Made by a program: the position numbers and the translations under genes. From Chloroflexi bacterium TSY (GTDB lineage: Bacteria; Chloroflexota; Anaerolineae; Caldilineales; Caldilineaceae), in the NCBI GenBank assembly GCA_019217005.1, contig JAHBNG010000116.1, forward strand, positions 1-48,592: a stretch of DNA of 48,592 bases, given 5' to 3'. Positions 41,346-48,592 of this stretch are shown here, piece by piece. Under the pieces are notes generated by a model. It ran no database searches. It was given only the letters and a program-made list of their open reading frames with translations, and was not told the origin of the DNA. Position 1 is the stretch's first letter, and each line of letters starts with the position of its first letter.

Positions 41346-42719
41346 TTACTCTTCCAATAAGGACAAAGCTAAACGCACATAATCACTCAACATTTCCTTC
41401 ATTCCTTCTTGGATAGCTGGTTCTAGGAGCGCAACATAAACGCGCCAGTTCACGGCATAATAGAGCGCAGCCAACGGGCGGACGATTTTCCACAGCTCCC
41501 ATAGTCGTTGGGTGGATTCATGGTGACTCCAAACTGCCAAATATGCCTGACATAACAGCGCCTGATTTTCTTCACTGTCATGGCGTGTATATTCAAAAAG
41601 GTCGATGAAGGGGTGGCTGAGGCTGGCATCGCCCCAATCGAAGAAGAATGGTTGCCCATCTGTACCCAGGGCAATGTTTCCGCCATGTAGATCGCCATGG
41701 ATCAAGGTGGGCGGCACAGCATAGGTTGCTGCTTGCCGACAAAGTGCTTGAATTTGTGGGAGCAATTCTCGGCATCGGCCACGCGCTTCTGCCGAAAGTT
41801 GGCTCATCATCTCGTCGTCTTGAAGCAGATTCTGAAATTTCGCAGGCAGCTTTTCCAGGCGTCGATCCGTACAACCTATGGCCAATAGCTCATCAATTTG
41901 ATCGGTCAGGGCCACTTGAATTTGAGCGAAGCTAGTCAGTGCCTCTTTACGTACATCTAGATCGGCTGTAACACCTATCTCCGTACCCCAATCTGCTGTC
42001 AACATCCACCTTCGTGTCTGATCAAAGCTGAGGATGGGAGGGATCTGTTGTGGGAATCGCTGATTTAGCGCGTGGGCTAATAGCGGTTCGTTGCCAAAGA
42101 TAGGCGCTGAATTTATGGATTTGAAGTAGAAGATGCCTTGCTCTGAGGTGACACGCAACACAATCGAGATTTCCCATGTACGCTCCACGTCGATGGCGGT
42201 GACTATGCCTTCGCCTAATCTGGCTAACTCAGCTTTGATCCATGCAACTGCCTCCCTGCGCCAGCCTGGTTTAGTCCACGGTGGACGAGGGTATGTCTCG
42301 ACACCTGTTGTTTGTGCTGTTAAATAGGTTTTAATAGCGGGATAATGACGCTGGTGGATTAAACATAGCCCGTCCAATTCTGAAAGCCCAATCCACTTGC
42401 TAGGTGGTAGGATAGTTTGGTCTGGGGGATGTGGAACAAGGGGTTCCAAGACATGGATCGCTTCCGCTTTCTGCGTTGCCCTGTCTTCTTCATAATAGGG
42501 ACGATAGAGCAGATCCACTTCGGTTCCTATTATTTGCCGAAAACGATGTTGCATCTGTACATAGTGCAAACTCGTGGTCCAAGCGGCGTAATCATTCAGC
42601 TGGATTGACGGCAACTGATAACGTTTGTCGTCCGTAACGAGCAGTAAGATACGATTTGCCGTTGGGTGAGGCAGGATGCCAAAGACGTCGGTGGTCCACT
42701 GTTCGGTGGTTTCAATCAT
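41346..42719 (-). CDS. APH-type kinase with an N-terminal Nudix-like domain (paralogue 2)
   Basis: The protein is about 457 residues. I start at ATG 42719 (MIETTEQWTTDVFGILPHPT), which has AAAGGAG upstream and overlaps the stop of the methyltransferase gene as ATGA; a start at 42797 would add 26 unsupported residues. Like paralogue 1 it has a degenerate Nudix-like N-terminus (DVFGILPHPTANRILLLVTD) followed by an APH kinase with TLIHGDLHGGNIALGTDGQP and FFFDWGDASLSHPFIDLFEY. The two proteins align along their whole length, so they arose by tandem duplication. The kinase motif is, if anything, more canonical here (HGDLHGGN). Substrate unknown. Confidence 0.88.
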   Translation of the reverse strand: MIETTEQWTTDVFGILPHPTANRILLLVTDDKRYQLPSIQLNDYAAWTTSLHYVQMQHRFRQIIGTEVDLLYRPYYEEDRATQKAEAIHVLEPLVPHPPDQTILPPSKWIGLSELDGLCLIHQRHYPAIKTYLTAQTTGVETYPRPPWTKPGWRREAVAWIKAELARLGEGIVTAIDVERTWEISIVLRVTSEQGIFYFKSINSAPIFGNEPLLAHALNQRFPQQIPPILSFDQTRRWMLTADWGTEIGVTADLDVRKEALTSFAQIQVALTDQIDELLAIGCTDRRLEKLPAKFQNLLQDDEMMSQLSAEARGRCRELLPQIQALCRQAATYAVPPTLIHGDLHGGNIALGTDGQPFFFDWGDASLSHPFIDLFEYTRHDSEENQALLCQAYLAVWSHHESTQRLWELWKIVRPLAALYYAVNWRVYVALLEPAIQEGMKEMLSDYVRLALSLLEE

Positions 42720-43102
42720 GAGGCACTCCTTTGCAGAAGATAGATGTGGGGACGTAATCCACGTCGGGCGATGGGCCAGGTTTTTACTAGCTTCCACTGG
42801 GGAAAGTCGACCAATGTTTTTTCCAACAATCGAATCTCCTGGGTGATCAGTACAAAGCGAGCATTGGGTTTGGCTACTCGTGCCGCCTCTTGAAGGATGG
42901 CAGGGTAAGGGGGTACATTTTCACTATGAGTACCGACATACAATCCATAGGGCGGGTCGGCACAAAGGGCATCCATGCTGGCATCCGGCGCGCGAATCAC
43001 ACATTGTACAATGCCCACCACGGATGTTGCCGCTAGGATCGAAGCGAAAGACGAACGGCCCGCGAGCAAATCCCTCGACCGGAGATAGCTTGAATTCGGC
43101 AT
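42716..43102 (-). pseudogene. RNA/DNA methyltransferase C-terminal fragment (DPPYG motif)
   Basis: The last 100 residues contain DASMDALCADPPYGLYVGTH, which is motif IV (DPPYG) of N6- or N2-methyltransferases such as THUMP-type tRNA/rRNA enzymes. LQEAARVAKPNARFVLITQE and IRLLEKTLVDFPQWKLVKTW then follow as motifs V and VI. The upstream SAM-binding motif I and THUMP domain are missing. Sequence further upstream (43103-43262) contains coding-like stretches in other frames (for example FQSSPEFAKIRETFGQYN and PGLTNAEFKLSPVEGFARGP), so the N-terminus has been lost through deletion and frameshifts. The stop overlaps the start of the downstream kinase (ATGA), indicating former coupling. Confidence 0.6.
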
Positions 43103-43275
43103 TGGTCAACCCGGGAGGCATGTTTGGAACGCTGACTGGTTTGTGCGGATTTAGCTGGTTCATGAGTCCTCTGAGAAAGATGGTTGTATTGACCGAAGGT
43201 TTCACGGATTTTGGCAAACTCGGGAGACGATTGGAACCAGCACAGATGGCGACCGGGCCTTGATCTTAGGTCTAA

Positions 43276-43644
43276 CTACGATAGCAAAGACCAAGTATCA
43301 TTTTCTAAATCCCGTATCATCTTATCTTCGTCTGAAACAATCTGTTCAGTTTTATCCATCTTGGACCACGAACCCCCTTCCTTTTGAAGACGATGTCTTT
43401 CCTCTCCAATTTTATCGTTGATAGAAAGAAGGTATTCGTACCATTTCTCATTGGCCTCAGAGTCAGCATCATCCCACTCGGCCAGCGGATAATATAGATT
43501 CTCTCGCGTATCAAGCAGATATATTCGATTTTTTTTCAATAGGTCATTTTTATAGATGACGCAATAGGGTGTTCCTCGGAGACCTTGATAATCAAACTCT
43601 GCTGGTGTTTTAATCGTCAGGTCCCCCTTGATAAGCTGTGGCAT
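43276..43644 (-). CDS. Unrecognised 122-residue protein with a displaced ribosome-binding site
   Basis: The protein MPQLIKGDLTIKTPAEFDYQ, GTPYCVIYKNDLLKKNRIYL, LDTRENLYYPLAEWDDADSE, rich in acidic and aromatic residues, ends ENDTWSLLS. I do not recognise a family. The start at ATG 43644 lies directly next to a MITE (43649-43966). On the far side of the element the sequence TTAAGGAGAAAATATG appears, so the native AGGAG lies beyond the insertion. The 8-bp duplication (AAATATGC on this strand) contains the ATG itself. The gene therefore probably lost efficient translation when the MITE entered. The frame is otherwise intact. Confidence 0.55.
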   Translation of the reverse strand: MPQLIKGDLTIKTPAEFDYQGLRGTPYCVIYKNDLLKKNRIYLLDTRENLYYPLAEWDDADSEANEKWYEYLLSINDKIGEERHRLQKEGGSWSKMDKTEQIVSDEDKMIRDLENDTWSLLS

Positions 43645-43648
43645 ATTT

Positions 43649-43966
43649 GGGGTGGTTCAGAATTAGGTTTACACTTTTGATATATAGACAAAAATCTATA
43701 TGAGGTCATTTTCTGCCTGAGCATGGCTCAAATTAGAAAATATAAACATCTTTTCTCGGGGTGGTTCATTTTAGCTGGATAGATAGGTTTACACTTTTAG
43801 AAACAGAAAGAACGTTTATATTCTCTGATTTCGCCGGTTCTCAGAGAGAAAACGGTCTCATATAGATTTTTGTCTATATATCAAAAGTGTAAACCTAATT
43901 TTGAACCACCCCCTTTTCTCTTTGCAAAAATGTAAACCTAATTGTCCGCCTAAAATGAACCACCCC
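43649..43966. mobile_element. 155-bp MITE, outer copy, itself interrupted by an inner copy
   Basis: It is bounded by GGGGTGGTTCAG and GAACCACCCC, with perfect 8-bp duplications GCATATTT (43641-43648 and 43967-43974). The interior between 43758 and 43920 is the inner copy plus one duplication; without it the outer copy is exactly 155 bp and nearly identical to the GH32 copy (about three differences). It is oriented opposite to that copy. Confidence 0.92.
43758..43912. mobile_element. 155-bp MITE, inner copy nested in the outer copy
   Basis: The element runs GGGGTGGTTCATTTTAGCTG to the closing GAACCACCCC and is flanked by 8-bp duplications CTTTTCTC (43750-43757 and 43913-43920). Length is 155 bp, identical to the other copies, although its interior is clearly more diverged, so it belongs to a different sublineage. 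Insertion into the outer copy must be the later of the two events. Confidence 0.92.
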
Positions 43967-44012
43967 GCATATTTTCTCCTTAATCAAACCAATCGTCCGT
44001 CCACGCTTTCTG

Positions 44013-44357
44013 CTATGACGTAGGTTGTACTGCCTGGCGCTTTTCAACAATGCGACTTTGCAGTTTCTGGACCATATCGGGGGTAAGTTCAGGTTCTGGT
44101 TCCACTTCCTCTCGTTCTGACATCAAAAGCTCGATTTCATCGAATGATGCCGTGCCTAGAGACTGTAATAACGCGGAAAATGAAGCCTTCTGCTGATTGA
44201 TAGCATTTTCAGATACGGGCTGGACCATATAGGCAAGTGATACTTGACGCGTCAACGCATAAACAATGTATTGGTTTAATGAGACGCCTTCTGTTTCAGC
44301 TAAATCAGTAAGCTGGACGTGTAATGTTTGAGGTAATCTTAGCGTTAATCTACTCAT
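44013..44357 (-). CDS. RHH-type antitoxin (HicB/CopG-like)
   Basis: The 114-residue protein begins MSRLTLRLPQTLHVQLTDLA and ETEGVSLNQYIVYALTRQVS, a classic ribbon-helix-helix DNA-binding segment as in HicB/Arc-type antitoxins (LTLRLPxxLHxxLxxLAxxEGxSLNQYI). The remainder is acidic and helical. Its start is 6 bp after the stop of the PIN-domain gene on the same strand, so the pair forms a toxin-antitoxin operon with the toxin first. The 3' end lies near the outer MITE (43966) without being cut by it. The reading frame is intact. Confidence 0.85.
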   Translation of the reverse strand: MSRLTLRLPQTLHVQLTDLAETEGVSLNQYIVYALTRQVSLAYMVQPVSENAINQQKASFSALLQSLGTASFDEIELLMSEREEVEPEPELTPDMVQKLQSRIVEKRQAVQPTS

Positions 44358-44363
44358 TTTTAT

Positions 44364-44798
44364 TCAACCTATTTCCTCATCGACTAACAATGCAACTGCA
44401 CCAACGGGCGTTAGCACTGGTAAGCCTAATGTTTCGTTTGCAGCTCGGAAATCTTTTTGGTTCCATGTGACAACCGACGCACCTGCGTTCATTGCACAAT
44501 CAACAACATGATCATCTCCAATATCAGGAGATATAGGTCGCCAGCTATAGTGCACGGTTACCGCACTGGATAGTTGTAACAATCTACCAAGTGCAGGTTG
44601 CAATCGGCTCCATCTTCTGGCCGATAACTTTCGTGAAAGAACATCCGCATATTCGTAGGCAAGAGTTGTACTTATATAAGCCTGAAATAATTCTGCGTAC
44701 CAAGCGTCAATTAGGAAACTGGACGCACTACCTTTCTTCGTTAAGCCTTCGAAGAGTACGTTGGTATCAATTACAAAACGGATTGTTGAGCCATTCAT
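44364..44798 (-). CDS. PIN-domain toxin (VapC-like)
   Basis: The 144-residue PIN nuclease has the first acid in IRFVIDTNVLFEGLTKKGSA, then LAYEYADVLSRKL (Glu), and DIGDDHVVDCAMNAGASVVT with WNQKDFRAANETLGL (Asp residues). That is the four-acid pattern expected for Mg-dependent RNase activity. The domain variant (DTNVLxxGL...DDHVxDxAxxAxAxVVTWNxxDF) is the COG1569-like branch. It is followed by an RHH antitoxin with a 6-bp gap. Unlike the module at 32.5 kb, this one is intact, so it may still be functional. The start is followed upstream by AT-rich sequence with possible promoter elements. Confidence 0.85.
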   Translation of the reverse strand: MNGSTIRFVIDTNVLFEGLTKKGSASSFLIDAWYAELFQAYISTTLAYEYADVLSRKLSARRWSRLQPALGRLLQLSSAVTVHYSWRPISPDIGDDHVVDCAMNAGASVVTWNQKDFRAANETLGLPVLTPVGAVALLVDEEIG

Positions 44799-45129
44799 TG
44801 TGACATTATTATAGCACTAAATGAAGTGTCATGGAAGAGAAGACGATATGGGGTAAGACGGTTCACTAAACCGAACTGACGGGAAGTTGCCAATGACCAG
44901 CGTCAGTGGTGTGGCTTGTGCGTGCTGGCTGGGTCCGGTATAATGCTTCCCGACACCACGCTCGGTTGGACGAAAGCGGTGGTTAAAGTCAACGAAGCCA
45001 TGATGGGACCGGGTCGCCGCCCACGTTAGCTTTGCGAACTCTGTTCTCGTGCAACTCGTCACGACCAATCGGACCGGCAATCAACCACGTGCCGCGGTCA
45101 GGCAAGGCAAGGTCGCAAGAGCCAACAGG
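44799..45129. other. Region without a recognisable gene
   Basis: No frame here looks coding, in spite of an open minus-strand stretch. No repeats or hairpins stand out. Confidence 0.4.
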
Positions 45130-45606
45130 CTATCCCAACTCCTTCCTCATTTTCATAGACGTTGGCTCCGTATAGCCGGCGTGTGTGTCGTATTCCTGAA
45201 ACTCAAATCCATATCTGCGGTAGTAGGCTTGTTGTTTTTTTAGGGCCAACCTCACCGATAACAGCAACATTTTGTATCCGGCTGAGTTTGCCTTATACTC
45301 AATTTCTTTGAGCATTGCCCTCGCTAGCCCTCGGTTCCGATACGCTGGTAACACCGACAGTCTATCGATATAGATACCCTCACCCTGTGGCTGAAAAAAG
45401 ACACATCCCACAACTCTTCCTTCTACTTCTGCGACCAACGCATTGGCCGATGCCAATTCAGCCTTTACGATCTCAATTGTTTTTCGCTCCGCGCTTGAGG
45501 GTGGATCTAACTGGTCCTTGTACTCTGCAAATGCTTCCTTAATCACCGACAGAATTGTGGGAATATCTGTTTGGTTGTAATCTCGCAATCTGATTTTATC
45601 CATCAT
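45130..45606 (-). CDS. GNAT-family N-acetyltransferase
   Basis: The 158-residue protein starts at ATG 45606 or 45603 (ATGATG). It has IRLRDYNQTDIPTILSVIKE as its first strand and helix, ALVAEVEGRVVGCVFFQPQG in the centre, then IYIDRLSVLPAYRNRGLARA with the acetyl-CoA pyrophosphate loop (motif A, R-x-x-G-L-A). Near the end it has KQQAYYRRYGFEFQEY (motif B, F/Y-Y-x-x-x-G-F). It is a complete small acetyltransferase. The substrate cannot be told; relatives acetylate amines, antibiotics or protein N-termini. It is followed by an unrelated gap and preceded, on the same strand, by a SRPBCC fragment. Confidence 0.9.
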   Translation of the reverse strand: MMDKIRLRDYNQTDIPTILSVIKEAFAEYKDQLDPPSSAERKTIEIVKAELASANALVAEVEGRVVGCVFFQPQGEGIYIDRLSVLPAYRNRGLARAMLKEIEYKANSAGYKMLLLSVRLALKKQQAYYRRYGFEFQEYDTHAGYTEPTSMKMRKELG

Positions 45607-45627
45607 ATCCTCTGGCGAACGAAGGCA

Positions 45628-45783
45628 CTACTCGACAGTATCTGCGCGCTGGGCGAGCAACGCATCAACAGCCATCACAGACTCATCAATCGAAAGACGG
45701 GAGTTATCGAGGAACAGTTCGATGACCCGCTCTCGTGACAGGTTAATATCGAGTTCGAGTTGGTAGCGCATGGCTTGCTCCAT
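45628..45783 (-). pseudogene. SRPBCC-like N-terminal fragment
   Basis: The 51-codon ORF starts MEQAMRYQLELDINLSRERV and continues IELFLDNSRLS, matching the first strand and helix of SRPBCC/polyketide-cyclase proteins (xYxLELDIxLPRERVxELFLDxxxL). The next 20 residues (SIDESVMAVDALLAQRADTV) do not fit the family, so the gene is truncated and fused to other sequence. No strong ribosome-binding site is present. Confidence 0.4.
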
Positions 45784-45916
45784 GGTTGGTAAAAGCTCGT
45801 AATTTTAAACATGTTCAACATCACAACGGGTCGATTTCGAGCGCAATACGTTTGATTATTTGTCTGCAAAGGGCACAGATCGGTCATTAAGCGGGTTGCA
45901 GGAGTAGGGGTAGGAA

Positions 45917-46639
45917 TTAGCAAATGTCCGCTCTTTGAAGCTCGATATTCTTTCGGGCGCGAACGGCTAGAAATCCAGGGGACTTGCTGAGGCGCTCGTA
46001 CCCCTCTGGATGCACCCGTCGAAAATCCTCGGTAGGCCGGGGTTCCAACAAACGCTCGATGCAGAAGCCTGCTGAGTCTAGATCTTGACTGATGGCCGTG
46101 AGTGGACGTCGATAGAACCTCACCTTCCCAACATCCCACGTATCCTCCAACAAATCCACGGCAAAGTAATCTTCTGTGTTGTAGTCCTTCCAATCCGCGA
46201 AGGGGTGATGGGTGGAAAAGACCAGCACACCATCGGGTTTTAAAACACGGTGGAATTCACAGAGCGTCGGTTGCCACTCTTTAAGGTAATGCATGACCAG
46301 CGGGCAGACCGCTGCATCATACTCGCCATCCTCTGCAAAGTCCAGCGGATTGGCCAAGTCAGCCTGCAGCACAGTCGCTCGCTGACCCACTCGGGCCTGA
46401 GTAAGGGCGACAAATTCCTCATTGACATCGAAGGCAGTGACCGTTGCTCCACGACTGAGGAGGTATTCGGCATACCAACCGGAACCGCAACCGACGTCCA
46501 ACACCTTGGCGTTCACCAGCGATGGGAATAGCGAAATGACGGCTGGTCGTTCGTAGTATGCGTTCCACGGTTTAGTGTCGACTGTTTCGGCATACTTGCG
46601 GGCAATCCCTTCATAGCTTGCCCCTGTGTGTTTGGTCAT
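45917..46639 (-). CDS. Class I SAM-dependent methyltransferase
   Basis: The 240-residue protein starts at ATG 46639 behind AAAGGAA. Its motif I is AKVLDVGCGSGWYAEYLLSR, motif II the acidic end of VTAFDVNEEFVAL, motif III ATVLQADLANPLDFAEDGEY and post-motif LCEFHRVLKPDGVLVFSTHH, typical of the Methyltransf_11/25 type. The C-terminal part (LEDTWDVGKVRFYRRPLTAI) is the substrate cap. Small-molecule methylation is likely; the substrate is unknown. The gene is complete and is bounded upstream by IS copy 3 after a 140-bp gap, so its promoter region is short but present. Confidence 0.92.
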   Translation of the reverse strand: MTKHTGASYEGIARKYAETVDTKPWNAYYERPAVISLFPSLVNAKVLDVGCGSGWYAEYLLSRGATVTAFDVNEEFVALTQARVGQRATVLQADLANPLDFAEDGEYDAAVCPLVMHYLKEWQPTLCEFHRVLKPDGVLVFSTHHPFADWKDYNTEDYFAVDLLEDTWDVGKVRFYRRPLTAISQDLDSAGFCIERLLEPRPTEDFRRVHPEGYERLSKSPGFLAVRARKNIELQRADIC

Positions 46640-46778
46640 GGGTTTCCTTTCAACTCTTGACCTTCAATCCCTAACAGATGCGCCGATTACAAAGCGATGG
46701 CTATGTTTCATCGCAACTTTTAACCATGCTCAACATCAGGATTATGCAGTGCTTTCCTACCAAGCAAAATGATAAAAT

Positions 46779-48251
46779 CTTTACTTTCTGGTAAAGGCTT
46801 GAGTGACAAAGGGCAAACCGAAAGGGGCGGAAAAAAGAATCCACCCTGAAAAAACGGGATAAAATGTAAAATAGTGCTCGGCTAGTTTAAGCAGCGGCAT
46901 TGAGGCGGCGATGAGCGAGAACGCCTTTAGGTAAATGGTGTGAAACCGAGGCCTTTTTCCGAAAGTCAGGGTCGAGTTGGTCGGAGTTGGAAAAGAGCAC
47001 TGAGAGAACGCGGCGCAGCCTGCCGGAGTGGATTGAGGCTCGATCCCAGTAGCCAGTCGGTATGGGAGGAAGAGAAGCGGCTAAATGGGAAAGAAGATTG
47101 CCAGCCAGCAGCCCCAGTTCAGGTAAGCGGAAACAAGCCTCATCGGCATGAACAAATTGACGATGTAAGCCAATCATCTGCTTGGAAGCCAAGGGGGGAT
47201 GTTCAACAGGCCAGCGTTCCAGGTAGACAAGATAAATGGTTTCAGGCTGCAAAGTCATAACGGTCGCCAAAACCAAAGGTGTGTTGTAGGCCGGATCCTG
47301 AATGACGTAAATCGAGTAGGTACGGTTGGCTGTATCCACCTTGGTTGTTCTGGGGACGAGATTGTGCCATGCTTGATAGCAAATCAGGCGACATAGAGAA
47401 AGCGACCAGACGAGTCCGGAGTTGTAGCCTCGAGTCGCTTTCCCTTATAGCTGCGAGAGAGCGGTCGCACAATATCACCATATTCAGGTGGTCTGCCTTT
47501 TCTTTGCGTTTGGGAACTCATTGCGGCGCACTGTGCAGTTAATCGCTTCCGCAGGACAAATCGGTCTATGCCGCTTTCTAGCATTTCTCTGATTGTAAAC
47601 CCGGCATCGACCACCGCCACTTCGTCTGACTCCAGTGATTTCTTCGTCTCTTTCAGCAGCTTTTTCCGAAACTCACTTTCCTTTGTTCCAACCGTGCATC
47701 TCATGATTGCCTTGAGCAGTGGCACTCGCTTCCCGCCTATCTCCCCCGAGCTTATCATCACTCCAAAGATGAGCGCGGGCAATGCCGACGAGCCGTTGAG
47801 TTATAGAGTCGGTTCACTTTCCTTGCAGCTTCGGTCGCCAGAACCCTGTGATATCTATGCTTTTCACTCGGTACCCTTCTAACTTTTTGCCTCCATTCCC
47901 TTTCTTCTTGCCACGACCCCAGCAGACTTGTGATATCCATGATCCATATCGAAAGCTCCACCAGCTTCGCCGGAGCTCCTCATCTTCAAACCCGCTTTCT
48001 TTCAATGCGCTATGGATTGCTCCTCGACTTTTCAGAAACGACCCATTCAGCATTGCCCACATCAGACGCATTACATTTACGTTTGTTCCCATCGGCGTTA
48101 CTTGCAATACATTCATCAGTACTGCTATAGTTATTTCTGGCGCGGTTAGCATTCCTTCCTCCTTTTTGGGTTCTCTACCTTTAGGATGAACTGCTAACCG
48201 CTTTTTGTCACATTTCTCACCTCATCTCTTTTCTTTTACCAGAAAGTAAAG
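46779..48251 (-). mobile_element. Insertion sequence, copy 3 of the 1.49-kb DDE-type IS (inverted)
   Basis: It has the same CTTTACTTTCTGGTAA inverted repeats at both ends. Length is 1473 bp, 16 bp shorter than copies 1 and 2, from small deletions. No target duplication is visible (left flank AAAAT, right flank TAGAA), so it may have been affected by recombination after insertion. Confidence 0.88.
46887..48152 (-). pseudogene. DDE-type transposase of IS copy 3, frameshifted
   Basis: The start at 48152 (MLTAPEITIAVLMNVLQVTP) is shared with the other copies. The frame is interrupted near 47880-47930, 47770 and 47380, and the C-terminal part (47339-46887, DTANRTYSIYVIQDPAYNTP onward) is open. 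This copy keeps sequence missing elsewhere, such as PALIFGVMISSGEIGGKRVP and RPLSRSYKGKRLEATTPD, and so helps define the intact consensus. Confidence 0.8.
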
Positions 48252-48371
48252 TAGAAAGAAGGATAGATATACTGAGCAGCGCCATTAAGTAACACTTTTT
48301 AGTCGAGCGACGATGTTAATATGTGCTGCTGCGGAGTATAACTGATACAACAGGATTTCAAAGTATCTTTC
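48252..48371. other. Short leader between IS copy 3 and the last gene
   Basis: No gene is seen; an in-frame stop at 48339-48341 limits the upstream extension of the following kinase gene. The promoter of that gene may lie here or in the IS. Confidence 0.3.
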
Positions 48372-48592
48372 ATGCACCACGCCCTTCAACTTGTCATCGA
48401 AAAAGCAACAGGACTTCCTTTGGCGGAAATTGATGTCGCCTTGAGACCACCTCTCGAAATTCAAAATGCTAACCTTTATGATATCTGGGTCGATGGTTGC
48501 CACCTCATTGCCAAAGAATGGACAAAATCTATCGATCTGCACGACAACCCACGCCGAGAATTCTACGCGCTTCAGCACCTTGTTAACCTAGA
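48372..48592 (+). CDS. APH-like phosphotransferase, N-terminal part (3' partial)
   Basis: From ATG 48372 the frame encodes MHHALQLVIEKATGLPLAEI, then NANLYDIWVDGCHLIAKEWT and DNPRREFYALQHLVNL, open to the window edge. The pattern NRLYDVxVDGRHLIxKEW followed by APRREYEALxLL is the ATP-binding N-lobe of aminoglycoside-phosphotransferase-type kinases, with the Lys of AKEW as the likely ATP contact. It lacks the Nudix-like N-terminus of the 39.7-42.7 kb paralogues, so it is a different member. A CTG at 48342 in the same frame is a less likely start. The catalytic HGD loop lies beyond the window. Confidence 0.7.
   Translation, partial: MHHALQLVIEKATGLPLAEIDVALRPPLEIQNANLYDIWVDGCHLIAKEWTKSIDLHDNPRREFYALQHLVNL

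Noticed and set aside
44829..45080. Open minus-strand frame of 83 codons
   Set aside because: Its composition is irregular, it has no family resemblance and no ribosome-binding site; probably non-coding.
46770..48262. Shared 9-bp flank TAGAAAGAA between IS copy 3 (right side) and the inverted left flank of copy 1
   Set aside because: The match stops after 9 bp and includes the 5-bp target of copy 1; without further homology it may be chance, and no duplication is present at copy 3.

Overview
The window reads as a bacterial chromosome segment of roughly 50% G+C, most plausibly from a Chloroflexota-type organism. This is inferred from a secreted leucine-rich-repeat protein ending in FLPLIRVN (secreted Chloroflexota proteins often end in a LPL[IV]-like tail), TM-sensor/HisKA_3 kinases, family-1 sugar ABC transporters and several phytanoyl-CoA dioxygenase (PhyH) loci. 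No rRNA, tRNA, phage or CRISPR locus was seen. The dominant theme is genome decay driven by mobile DNA. At least five IS families and three or four families of small non-autonomous elements (MITEs) have broken most of the metabolic genes, and their target duplications allow several original genes to be rebuilt exactly.

Layout. 0-4 kb: a YhcG/DUF1016 nuclease gene split by a 2.55-kb block that carries a decayed acetyltransferase, a decayed methyltransferase and IS copy 1. 3.9-6.1 kb: a frameshifted hybrid histidine kinase. 6.6-9.5 kb: a stack of insertions (PhyH remnant, IS701-family copy A, MITE end, IS5-family element). 9.5-13.1 kb: an intact block with an RlpA-like lipoprotein and a membrane protein/sensor kinase/response regulator operon. 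13.4-14.8 kb: remnants around a nucleotidyltransferase. 14.8-17.4 kb: a secreted protein with 26 leucine-rich repeats. 17.7-19.2 kb: an 80-bp MITE, a cupin protein and a toxin-antitoxin pair. 19.4-24.5 kb: a sugar ABC transporter whose binding protein is cut by a 217-bp MITE and whose first permease is cut by an ISAzo13-family IS. 24.6-26.4 kb: a DUF772-type IS. 26.5-30.1 kb: intact cytochrome P450, PhyH dioxygenase and zinc alcohol dehydrogenase. 30.1-31.6 kb: IS701-family copy B. 31.7-34.4 kb: a long foldback, a DUF5678-like pseudogene, a PIN toxin/antitoxin pair, a chimeric GH32 fragment and a membrane protein. 34.6-37.1 kb: an AraC regulator split by IS copy 2. 37.1-39.2 kb: a PhyH fragment and a GH32 beta-fructosidase pseudogene cut by a 155-bp MITE. 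39.7-43.3 kb: two tandem Nudix-like/APH kinase paralogues and a methyltransferase remnant. 43.3-44.8 kb: an unknown gene, a MITE nested in a MITE, and a PIN/RHH toxin-antitoxin pair. 45.1-46.6 kb: GNAT and SAM-methyltransferase genes. 46.8-48.25 kb: IS copy 3. 48.4 kb to the end: the start of another APH-like kinase.

How the parts work together. The binding protein, two permeases and the GH32 enzyme look like the remains of a sugar (possibly fructan/sucrose) uptake and hydrolysis pathway, inactivated several times independently. The least-explained material is the set of small elements. A 155-bp MITE with 8-bp duplications has three copies, one nested in another, and the outer one lies between the ribosome-binding site and start codon of a gene. 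A 217-bp MITE has two copies, and there is a 183-bp foldback of unknown nature. Copies of each IS differ mostly by indels rather than substitutions, which may partly reflect repeat-consensus error in the assembly.
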